Made by a program: the position numbers and the translations under genes. 64,000 nucleotides of DNA, from positions 52,980,001 to 53,044,000 of the forward strand of contig CM065818.1 in NCBI GenBank assembly GCA_033398695.1. Reading direction: 5' to 3'. The notes under the pieces were generated by a model. It saw only the letters and a list, made by a program, of their open reading frames with translations. It had not been told where the DNA came from and made no database searches. The DNA comes from Orobanche coerulescens. Taxonomy: Eukaryota; Streptophyta; Magnoliopsida; Lamiales; Orobanchaceae. Shown piece by piece: positions 12,215-21,934 of the stretch. Within the stretch, counting starts at the first letter, position 1. Each line of letters opens with the position of its first letter.

Positions 12215-12600
12215 CAATTCATTACGTACGTTATACACTATGGTTAACGTACGTAAGAGGCATTATGTACGCTATACTAAGACATTAACGTACGTAATGA
12301 AAAATCCAGAACTAACTGGACTAAAATACGAAGGCCTTAACGTACGTAAACAAGAACTTATTACGTACGTTAACAAGACCTACATTACGTACGTAGAGCT
12401 CACCTCTTAACGTACGTAAGGGTCCGCTGATCGCAATAGTGAGATCCGATCGGAAGATGCTCGGGACCCACCAGCCGAAAGTGACTACGAGGAAGGTTCC
12501 TGTCACCTACCAAGCATTACGTACGTAACCTTACAGGCATAACGTACGTAATACTCAGCCCATAACGTACGTAAGTCTACCCATGTAGCGTACGTTAAGG
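12215..12600 (-). repeat. cluster of ACGTACGT palindromes in the left Tekay-like LTR
   Basis: About eleven copies of the form TTAACGTACGTAA or near variants within 390 bp, in otherwise non-repetitive spacer. In the element's direction this lies a few hundred bases inside the U3 start. It may be a cis-regulatory site array; function is unknown. Confidence 0.8.
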
Positions 12601-12808
12601 CTAGTGTACTTATCCAAAAATCCAAACTCTCCAACCATCATTCAAACGACGAAACTAACCCGACGACAAGTATAATATTTCGATCCCGAATTATTCCAAT
12701 ACAATATACATTGTATCAGTCCAAAACAACAACACTTGTACAATTCCAAATGAATATGTACAACTCAACAGTAACACGAAAAAAAAAAAATTATCCCCGG
12801 ATATTACA

Positions 12809-12820
12809 TACCCCCCCTTA
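12809..12820 (-). other. polypurine tract of the Tekay-like element
   Basis: On the minus strand TAAGGGGGGGTA directly precedes the LTR start TGTAATATCC. It would prime plus-strand DNA synthesis and confirms minus orientation. Confidence 0.85.
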
Positions 12821-13480
12821 AAAAGAGTTTCGTCCCCGAAACTCAGGGTGCAAAAACACGGGGTACGAACTATCCATCAGGATAAGAAAACAACATCTCC
12901 AGGAATACTCCTCACTGCGAACCACTTCGCCTGAGTAATCGGGCCAACCCCACGGGTTCCCGCGTCTCCTCTGCCTGAACATGTCGAAAAACAAGGGATA
13001 AAATACTCAATCAAGTGCGAGATCAATCGAATCGTAACTCCTCCGTCAGAGACCAGCCAGGAAGTCGCACCACCCGAAAGACTCGTAACACCGGCGTACA
13101 CACCCCGCGGGTGCCGCCGATTATACATGTCTACAATCATCGGTGTACACTCCCCAGTTCTCATCGGCATTAAACGCTCAAGAAAACACTGACTCAAGCC
13201 ACAAAAGGAAAATAACAACGCATATGTGGTCCTCGGGACCATATCAACTGCACACCCAAGTCCTCACGACTCGGCGTCTCGGATTGAAATGAACAATTAC
13301 CCAGATTATTACAAAATCTCGGGTATAACACCAAAAAGGAAGGAAAAACACATCACACGACCTCAAATCTCAAGATTCTCAGATACAATCATTACAAGAT
13401 AGATCAACCATAAATGGTTCGCAACCACAGTACTAAAGTACAGACCGAGTCAAACATCAATCCGAAAAAATAAAGAAAGA
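12821..13480 (-). other. no gene recognised; Tekay-like interior next to the polypurine tract
   Basis: The sequence holds the GTTTCGGGGACGAAACTC segment typical of the end of Tekay pol, but RT, RNase H and integrase are absent. A 121-codon open frame at 12877-13242 (minus) shows no motif I recognise. This is where pol was deleted. Confidence 0.5.
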
Positions 13481-13482
13481 AA

Positions 13483-14822
13483 TTAAGGATACATCTCAAA
13501 TGTATCCAAAATCAACATCCTCCAGGTCATCGAACTCCTCGATCTGATCGACTCGAGGGAGATCCAAATCTGAGCTCGCCGCTCCTCCTCGAGTGTCCAT
13601 ACTTCTGGCTCCCGAAGCCCGATACGACCCCTTGGATGGAGTACGGACTGAAGCAACAAAATCTCTCGAGGCCCGTGAGCTTCCTTGAGATCTACTGGCA
13701 TTAGAACCCTACGGTATTTACGAAGGTGTCCCCGCTCCCACACGAGAAAACAAGCAATAGACCGCATCGAGCACCGAAATCTGCGATGTCCTATCAGATT
13801 AAAGCAAACAACGGTCGAACCCATCGCCCGAGAAGAAGATGCTTTCCCGGACGAGGACGACTAGAAAACGACCTCCTAGACGTCGGAGCCCGATGTCCCT
13901 CCGAATGAACCGGCATCCTAGTCCTCTCTCCTAAGAAAGGCGAAGGGTTCTTCCGAGCAAGCTCCTTGATCAAAAGCTCTGCTCCAAGAGCCTTCTCGAT
14001 GAATTCACCAAGTGAATTGCAATTATGGTTGAACAATCGCATCCTCAATCGGGTTCAGCCTCTTGCTAAAATACTTGATCTTATCCGCCTCAAGACGGAT
14101 AATGATGAAGCAAATCGAAGGAGTCCCCGAAACTTCTCCGCAATAACAATAACACCCTCGTCCTCGGCCAGTTCGGGTTCAAAACCTCGACAACTTGGCT
14201 TCACGCAGTGGAGCCGGATAATACCTCTCTAACATGAGAGTCTTAAACTCACTCCAAGCACAATCACGATCGGTGGGTTTCTGAAAGCCACCAAGAATAA
14301 GCGCCTTTACTCAAATAATAAGCCGCTCGCCACCTTACTCTCTTAGGACCTTTGAACCATGTCGAAGAGTTTATCAAAATGTTCAAGCCAATGAACAATA
14401 TCAGCTGGTTCCGACGAACCCTCAAAAATAGGTGGCCTCTGACGAGAGATGTCGCCGATAATTTGACTCACTCTCCTGGCCTGTCCATAGAACGGCACCT
14501 GGAGTCCCTGCTGCTGTGTACCACGAACCATCGAGGTCTGCATGGTTTCCATTATCTGCGTCATCTGAGTCATCTGGGTCATCATGCCCTTCATAAGCAA
14601 GAAAGGGTCGATGTCAGTCTGATCGACTCCTCGAGTATGACGTTCCGAAGGGGAACCGGTCGCATAAGTCACATCTCCGGCTGAATTCTGATCCATATCG
14701 GCACCCGTACGCGTATAAACATGAGGTTCTGGGTTTCGGCCTGCTCTGCAGCCTTTACCCCCTCTGCTACGTCCTCGGATTCCTCTTTCCATACTGAAAG
14801 AATAACGTTCGATCATGAACAA
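13483..14822 (-). pseudogene. Tekay-like gag, frameshifted
   Basis: Gag of a Ty3/gypsy chromovirus in three broken pieces on the minus strand. 14822-14343 holds an Arg/Gly-rich N-terminus, a Met/Gln-rich stretch and RPPIFEGSSEPADIVHWLEH, the start of the capsid domain. After a frameshift, capsid residues like AYSWW and SEFKTLMLERYYP follow (about 14330-14230), then MRMRLFNHNCNSLGEFIEKALGAE (14048-13970). 13824-13483 carries two degenerate zinc-knuckle remnants, CFNLIGHRRFRC and CFLVWERGHLRK. No protease or RT follows. It has several indels and is not translatable as one protein. Confidence 0.78.
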
Positions 14823-15262
14823 AGCTCAAATATGCCTCAACGGCCAATCCACAATGCTAAGTCATTAGCCAAACATGAATATACATACTCAACAAATAAA
14901 CAATCACTTCATATATGCTAATTATAGCCAATACTGGGCCGACACGCTCCAAAGCAATTAATCATGAATGGGTCGTAACACAATGTTACATACAGATTTC
15001 AACAAAACATGCATAATCAACGGCATATTGAATGTATGAACATACAAGAGAATCGAGTCCTTACACAGGTCATACGAAGCTTCGAGGTCTTGCGATACTA
15101 GTCTTCATCGACGACGACTCGATGAAAGAATGACTCATACAGTCGTTCAACTACCACGACTCACAATGCCTAACTGTCCAGATTGTCAAAACCTGACAGT
15201 CCACTACTACCGCGTCGGTAGAACCACATAACTCACATATCAGGGTATATCACAACCCAATT

Positions 15263-15273
15263 CTCTGATACCA
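15263..15273 (-). other. primer binding site of the Tekay-like element, initiator tRNA-Met
   Basis: Minus-strand TGGTATCAGAG starts six bases inside the end of the right LTR (GGGTGTTACA then GAAGA). It sets the right LTR as the 5' LTR. Confidence 0.88.
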
Positions 15274-16139
15274 TCTTCTGTAACACCCCCAAATCCTATT
15301 GGGTTATTACAGTGCCGTGGACCCCACACCAGGAGATCCACCAGGCTAACACGACCAAAAATACAACTAACTGACCAAAAGGGGAATCACAATCCCTACA
15401 CTAACATCCAACATAATATTCTGATATGGAATTTCAATGACAACAGTGGGCCTACATGGCCCAAATACAATACAACGACATCCACGAGCCTTGCTCGGAT
15501 AATACAAAATGACAATAACTGACAAAACTGGAGTACTCCAACTGCCTGACTGACATGAACACCAAAACATCTCGGACTAGTATCGCTTGAATGCCTCGTC
15601 GCCACCGTCATGCCCCTGTGTCTCAACTCTCTCCTCGCAAACACCTAAAACATGAAAACATGTTCCGCCCCCACGGGGTCAGTCATCCAGATAATGATTA
15701 TCAAATACATGTACAACATGATATGCATCCAAAGGGCAGAATGAATAGTATAGTAATGGTAATACGAGATGCTCACAAACCAAAGTAAGAATCGAGCATT
15801 CGTGGAATACTATGCCCACGGCATCCGATCAATACCTGCTCAACAGGTTAGAACACAAGTGCCCAACGGCGAATCATCAATACAAAACACAACAATACAT
15901 CACCCGAAGGTAACCCAAGCCAAACACTGAAATAGATACGAATCACAATGCCCGAAGGCTCCGACAGGAATACCGATACATCACAATGGACTTAACAGCC
16001 GAACAGCCCGAAGTTGTTTATCATCATAATACCCTGAATGTCACTCAGCCGAAGCTGTCAATCACCACAATGGCCCGAAGCCAAAACAGCCCAAAGCTGT
16101 ACCAATGAGGGCCGAAGCCACGGCACGAAGCCGTATCAC

Positions 16140-16566
16140 AATGAGATCATCCAATGACCGTGACCTGCTGAATTGCAGGTGCTGGGAAACCAACCGCGAG
16201 GGTTCAAGCCCCAGACTTACCCATAATGAGATCACCCAGTGACCGTGACCTACAGATCTGTAGGTGTTGGGAAACCAACCGCGAAGGTTCAAGCCCCAAG
16301 CTTACCCATAATGAGATCATTAACATGACCGTGACCTACTGAATTGTAGGTGTTGGGAAACCAACTGCGAAGGTTCAAGCCCCAAGCTTACCCATAATGA
16401 GATCATTAACATGACCGTGACCTACTGAATTGTAGGTGTTGGGAAACCAACTGCGAAGGTTCAAGCCCCAAGCTTACCCATAATGAGATCATTAACATGA
16501 CCGTGACCTACTGAATTGTAGGTGTTGGGAAACCAACCGCGAAGGTTCAAGCCCCAAGCTTACCCA
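16140..16566 (-). repeat. 86-bp tandem array in the right Tekay-like LTR
   Basis: This is the counterpart of 9541-9957, with five units. The first two units are cleaner here than in the left copy. Confidence 0.85.
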
Positions 16567-16814
16567 TCGAGCACTAGTCAAGACTAGTCTCCAAAACATA
16601 ATTAATCACAACAGTAACAATCCCAAGATTACCAAACTCACAAGAATAACAGCATGCTGCCTTGAGTCGGCCAACACGACAACAATAACTCACGGATGGG
16701 CTCCGTCCACGGCGGTCCCAATTCAAATACCTCGACTGCCTTGGAATGGCCAATCGATCACAACAACTCAACGGATGGAAACTATCCTTGACAGTCCCAA
16801 TTCAATACATCGAT

Positions 16815-17320
16815 TACCTTTAGAACGGTCAATCGATAACGATGACACAACGGATGGGAATTATCTTCGATAATCCCAATTAAATATGTCGATTGCCTTA
16901 GAGCGGTCAACCGATAACCAATGATACAACGGATGGGAATTATCTTCGATAATCCCAAATAAATACATCGATCGCCTTAGAACGGTCAACCGATAACCAA
17001 TGATACAACGGATGGGAATTATCTTCGATAATCCCAATTAAATACATCGATTACCTTAGAACGGTTAATCGATAACCAATGATACAACGGATGGGAATTA
17101 TCTTCGATAATCCCAATTAAATATGTCGATTGCCTTAGAGCGGTCAACCGATAACCAATGATACAACGGATGGGAATTATCTTCGATAATCCCAATTAAA
17201 TACATCGATTAACTTAGAACGGTTAATCGATAACCAATGATCCAACGGATGAGAATTATCTTCGATAATCCCAATTAAATACATTGATTACCTTAGAACG
17301 GTGAATCGATAACCAATGAT
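16815..17320 (-). repeat. 79-bp tandem array in the right Tekay-like LTR, six units
   Basis: Units start near 16849, 16928, 17007, 17086, 17165 and 17244. Unit variants (ATATGTCGATTGCCTTAGAG versus ATACATCGATTACC) alternate in a different order from the left LTR, so the arrays have diverged by unit gain, loss or conversion. Confidence 0.85.
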
Positions 17321-18754
17321 ACGGTAGAATAAATATCCCGGTGTTTTAAACCGACCACCGAAACAGATATGATAACGAATATATCAAACGCCTTCAATCG
17401 GCCAATGCAACATCATAGTAATAGTTCCAATTCGATAATAACGATTCAACGATGCCTCAAAACGACATTAGCGTCAACAATAATAATCGATACATCGATA
17501 CCGCGAACCGGCTATCGACAACAAGAATCTCAATGCCTTAACCGGCCGTTAGCGAATAACAATCACAACTGGTAAAATCACTGAAGGGTATTATATAAAC
17601 AATCCCCAAATATCAATAAATCACGAAGAGACTATGTCTCGAAATGATACAACACATTCATACACATATATGATAACATTAATCTCATTGACCAGTACAA
17701 GTATAAAACTTGCCTCAAACTGAAGGCGAGAAAGTCCTTCCACGATCAACGTCCTGGCACGAAACGACGAACGGCGCCTCCCGACGATCACAAACACTCG
17801 AACAACCTTGAATGAAAACGATTCATTCAAAAACACAAAATCAATAGAAAACAACGACAAGGACAAAGCCCGATTAAAACACGAATCGATCACACGCGAC
17901 GAATATCATAGTCCTCAACTATGAATTCTAACATTCTCCAACACCTCGATGATCAATTAACATGATCATTACGTTCTTAACACTTGTGAAATCCATTCAA
18001 CAAGATTCATTTAAGAACAATCATCAAAACAAACATCTCAAAGTGATAATATCACCAATATCATCAAATTGATCCTCCTACAATGATAATATTATCAATA
18101 TTATCATTATCACCCCAAGAACATCATCAACTCAATAACCATGATGTTTGAAATAAAAATCCTTCATCATAACCTCATGAATTCGGATTAAACCACAAGA
18201 TTCACTCAACCATTTCCAAATTGTGATAATCATCTCCTAAATCATCATAAATCCTTACTAAAATGGTTAAAATCTTTCAAGAACACCACCAACAACAATA
18301 ATCATCTCAAGACTTATGTTAATCATATAACAATCTTAACATAATCCTTCCTAGACATGATTAAAAACCTCCCAACAATCTAAAACATCAAGAACATAAT
18401 CAAACTCAAGCTATACCAACATGTTCTTCATCAAAAGTTTATCAAAACCATGAAGAATCATGATATACTCCATGAATCAAACAATACCGAAGAAAACAAC
18501 AACAACAACTCGAAAATCACTTGAAGAACAAGAGATTGAGGGAACTTACCAAAGAAGAACACGAAGAAGCCTCCAAACACCAAAGGGGCACCAACAAGCT
18601 TCCAACTTCAAGCTTCAATCCAAGCTAGGATGATCAAGATCGAGTTGGAAGAGGCTAAACATCAATAACAAGTCCAAACGGACGGTTCTAGGAGAGAAAA
18701 AGTGTTTTGGTTCGTGAGGAAATGAAAGACGAAACCAAGATAAATAGGTGACCA

Positions 18755-19130
18755 ATTCATTACGTCGTTATACACTATGGTTAACGTCGTAAGAGGCATT
18801 ACGACGCTATACTAAGACATTAACGTCGTAATGAAAATCCGAACTAATCTGGACTAAAATACGAAGGCCTTAACGTCGTAAACAAGAACTTATTACGTGC
18901 GTTAACAAGACCTACATTACGACGTAGAGCTCACCTCTTAACGTGCGTAAGGGTCCGCTGATCGCAATAGTGAGATCCGATCGGAAGATGCTCGGGACCC
19001 ACCGGCCGAAAGTGACTACGAGGAAGGTTCCTGTCACCTACCAAGCATTACGTACGTAACCTTACAGGCATAACGTACGTAATACTCAGCCCATAACGTA
19101 CGTAAGTCTACCCATGTAGCGTACATTAAG
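18755..19130 (-). repeat. ACGTACGT motif cluster in the right Tekay-like LTR, many motifs altered
   Basis: Same positions as 12215-12600, but the first eight motifs read ACGTCGT, ACGACG or ACGTGCGT instead of ACGTACGT. The last three or four (19048-19110) are intact. The flanking sequence is otherwise almost unchanged. Confidence 0.8.
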
Positions 19131-19342
19131 GCTAGTGTACTTAGACAAAAATCCAAACTCTCCAACCATCATTCAAACGACGAAACTAACCCGATGACAA
19201 GTATAATATTTCGATCCCGAATTATTCCAATACAATATACATTGTATCAGTCCAAAACAACAACACTTGTACAATTCCAAATGAATATGTACAACTCAAC
19301 AGTAACACGAAAAAAAAAATCACCCCCGGATATTACAGTATT

Positions 19343-19590
19343 ATCCAGTTATGTGACAAACAGTTCTCGATGAAATTCTATATAGACCACTGTAGGGTGA
19401 AGGACATCAAGACCAAAGAAATAGCCTCACAGGAAGCAGAGCAGGTAATATGTATATTGCTTATTGGAAGCCTACGAGATCCACTACTCCTTGTTTTGTT
19501 TCCAAAGGCACTGCAAATCAAAGTTGTCTATGGCACAAGAGGATGTCTTATATCAACTACAAGACGATCGGGAATCATGGTTTTGTTGCT
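19343..19590 (+). pseudogene. SIRE-like pre-integrase domain (continuation after the gypsy insertion)
   Basis: It resumes the protein cut at 8682: QLCDKQFSMKFYIDHCRVKDIKTKE, then MYIAYWKPTR and SLWHKRMSYINYKTIGN, the copia GAG-pre-integrase zinc-binding segment (H of LWHKR). There is a frameshift at about 19445. It runs into an inverted segment at about 19577-19590. Confidence 0.85.
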
Positions 19591-20055
19591 TCCTTGAGAG
19601 TCCTATTCTTTTGCTCACCAACACCATTTTGCTGAGGAGTCCAAGATGCTAAATACTCGTGATTTATACCATTGTCCGAACAGTATTGCTCTATAAAGCG
19701 ATTTGTGGATTCAGTACCTCTGTCGGAACGAATGGACATGATACTCAACCCTTTCTCATTCTGAAGCTTTCTCAGGTGCTCAGGCAACTTCGTTGTTGTT
19801 TCTTTCTTCTTGCTTAGAAAGATTGTCCAAGCATATCTGGAGAAGTCATCAACGATAACAAGATAATATTTCTTACCTCCAAACTTACAGGGTCTACAGG
19901 GCCGTAGAGATCCATGTGTAGCATGTCCAGAACCCTGTGGGTGGACAGGTATGATTTGCTTTTCAGGGTGGTTTTCACTTGTTTGCCTTTCTGACAGGGT
20001 CCACAGACGCTGTGTTTATGGAATGACACATTGGGCAAACCTCTAACCATTTCCT
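19577..20055 (-). pseudogene. SIRE-like integrase, inverted segment
   Basis: Read on the minus strand although the rest of the element is plus. 20050-19814 gives MVRGLPNVSFHKHSVCGPCQKGK (the C-x2-C of the integrase HHCC finger) and LDMLHMDLYGPV (first catalytic Asp). 19787-19575 gives IRSDRGTESTNRFIEQYC (second catalytic Asp) and TPQQNGVGEQKNRTLKEA (catalytic Glu). So the order of domains is internally correct, but the whole block is flipped. The integrase C-terminus and the first half of RT are missing at the right junction. Confidence 0.85.
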
Positions 20056-21160
20056 ATTTGGCAAGTTTGTTCAGCACTGAAGCCAGAGACCTAGTATACA
20101 GGCTACGAAAAGCTCTGTATGGTCTTAAGAAAGCACCTAGAGCGTGGTATGAAACCCTGTACCTGTACCTTACCAACAATGGGTTTGAGAAAGGTGTTGT
20201 GGACTATTTAAGATACATGAAGGAGATGACCTTTTAATGGTACAAATATATGCCGATAATATTATATTTGGTTCTACTAACCTCGCTCTATGTCAAAGTT
20301 TCTCTCATCTCATGCAAAGTAAATTTTAAATGAGTATGATGGGAGAACTTAGTTATTTTCTAGGATTGCAGGTTAAGCAACTACCTACAATAATCTTTAT
20401 CAACAAGGAAAAGTACAGCAAGGAGCTACTCAACAAGTCTGGGATGAACAACTCCAAATCCTCATCAACCCCCATGAGCACTTCCATGCAAATTAGTGCT
20501 GACAAAGCTGGAAAGCCGGTTGGTCAATCATTCTACAGGAAGCTTATAGTCTCACTCCTATACCTTACAACTATCAGACTCGATATCCAGTTTGTTGTAG
20601 GAGTGTGTGTTCAGTATCAAGTAGCACCTAAAGAGTCACACTTCACGACAGCCAAATGAATCCTTAAGTACGTAAAGAAACAGTAGATGTAGGATTGTGG
20701 TATCCTAAGAAAGGAGGATTCGATTTGGTTGGTTACAGCGACTCGGATCTCGGAGGTTGTAAGTTGGATAGGAAGAGTATAAGCAGTACTTGTCACTTTC
20801 TTGGACCTAGACTTGTGTCATGGTTGGCCAACTCACTTTATATAGCTGAGTCGGAATACTATGCCGCTAGAAGTTGTTGTATGCAGATTCTCTGGATGTA
20901 ACATCAATTATTAGATTATGGAATAAGTTCCAGAGAGACTCCAATCATGTGCGATAGCATGAGTGCAATTGCTATAACGCACAACCTAGTATTGCACTCG
21001 CAAACTAAGCATATTGATATGAAGCATCATTTCATCACGAATCATGTTGAGAATAAGGATGTTCGGATCGAGAAGATTCTACAGACATTCAGTTGGCCGA
21101 CATCTTTACAAAACCTCTCAGCACAACCAGATTCTATATGCTTCGTCAAGAATTGGGAAT
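20056..21160 (+). pseudogene. SIRE-like reverse transcriptase (C-terminal half) and RNase H, broken
   Basis: RT remnants are YRLRKALYGLKKAPRAWYETL (about 20095) and the region around QIYADNIIFG (about 20240), where the YVDD box has become YADN. ELSYFLGLQVKQ (20345) and SLLYLTTIRLDIQF (20550-20590) follow. RNase H begins with LVGYSDSDLGGCKLDRKSISS (about 20725-20790) and AESEYYAARSCCMQILWM, and ends with HIDMKHHFITNHVENKDV (21010-21060). A DIFTKPLS-like pol terminus lies near 21100. Stops and frameshifts occur throughout. The first half of RT was lost together with the inversion event. Confidence 0.87.
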
Positions 21161-21934
21161 GCTATAGCCTGACTCTCTGTAAGTTTTTACGCTTGTACTC
21201 ATCAATTGAGAGACAATGCTGTAAGACCCAAGAATACAGTATCCACTTTAATCAACTGTACACTCAGAACAAGTCAGATCTTACTGTAGGAAAAAAAAAG
21301 GCATAAAACCTTCCTACAGCTGACGTGTGCATTAATTAAGGGGGAATACAGTACGACCCATGAATACAGTTAATCCAAAAATTGATGTAAGAATTGAATC
21401 ATGTATGTACATTTTAAGGGGGAACACTGTATTGATTCGTAGATACACACATACACTGTAGGATATCAATTAATATTATAATATTATTCTATTCATACAG
21501 AAAATGTTTTAAGTCTACGTGCCCTGTTTACATTTCAACTGTTTTATCCTTTAATGGTTTAAAGACACCTGGACTTCAATGCCTCAAATACCGCGATTTT
21601 AATAATTTCAAAACCGCTATTTCATGCAATAAAGGGATACGGACTGTCAGAAGTGGGATCGGTTATAATTTCAAATACAGTTGGATAAGATGTACAAGTT
21701 ACTCTGAATCTATCCTGGACGTTCTTTAAATAGATGGTTCCCAACCCTTATATCTGACCATTCACTGTATGAAACCCTAATCTTCCCTACACCCTATAAA
21801 AAGACTGTATCTTACTCCCTTAGACTCTTTACGCTTTTAGCAAATTGAATGAGTCTTCAGCAAACAGTTTACATATCTTCTGCAATTTTCTACGATATTT
21901 CCCAGTTTCTTCAACTCTTTTCTTTTCTACAAGA
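21161..21934 (+). promoter_or_regulatory. pol to env-like spacer with a TATA-like box
   Basis: Non-coding. It has purine-rich tracts (ATTAAGGGGGAAT near 21331 and AAGGGGGAAC near 21416) of the type found after SIRE pol, and TATAAAAAG at 21795-21803, about 130 bases upstream of the env-like ATG. The TATA-like site could start a separate env-like transcript; the alternative is a spliced mRNA. Neither is shown. Confidence 0.4.

Larger units (their letters stand above)
8683..12808 (-). repeat. 3' LTR of the Tekay-like element (left copy)
   Basis: 4126 bp. On the plus strand it runs TGTAACACCCCC...GGATATTACA, so in the element's own direction it starts TGTAATATCC and ends GGGTGTTACA. It contains an 86-bp tandem array, a 79-bp tandem array, a long AT-rich stretch and an ACGTACGT motif array near 12215-12600. 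Small ORFs inside recur in the other LTR and are not genes. Confidence 0.92.
8683..19337 (-). mobile_element. Tekay/Del-like Ty3/gypsy element with 4.1-kb LTRs, pol deleted
   Basis: Complete element flanked by GTATT (8678-8682 and 19338-19342). Minus orientation follows from the primer site (15263-15273) next to the 15279 LTR and the polypurine tract (12809-12820) next to the 12808 LTR. The sequence before the tract, GTTTCGGGGACGAAAC then AAGGGGGGG, is a hallmark of Tekay/Del chromoviruses. The LTRs take up about 8.2 kb of 10.65 kb. The 2470-bp interior holds only a decayed gag, so this is a non-autonomous derivative similar to a LARD. It depended on proteins from a full element. Confidence 0.88.
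15279..19337 (-). repeat. 5' LTR of the Tekay-like element (right copy)
   Basis: 4059 bp and near-identical to 8683-12808 over most of its length. It has one 79-bp unit fewer and many one-base differences at ACGTACGT motifs (about 18760-18960). It is followed by TSD GTATT at 19338-19342. Confidence 0.92.

Noticed and set aside
12877..13242. 121-codon minus-strand frame as a novel gene replacing pol in the Tekay-like element.
   Set aside because: No motif, no homologous frame elsewhere in the window and poor context; kept only as an unassigned interior.
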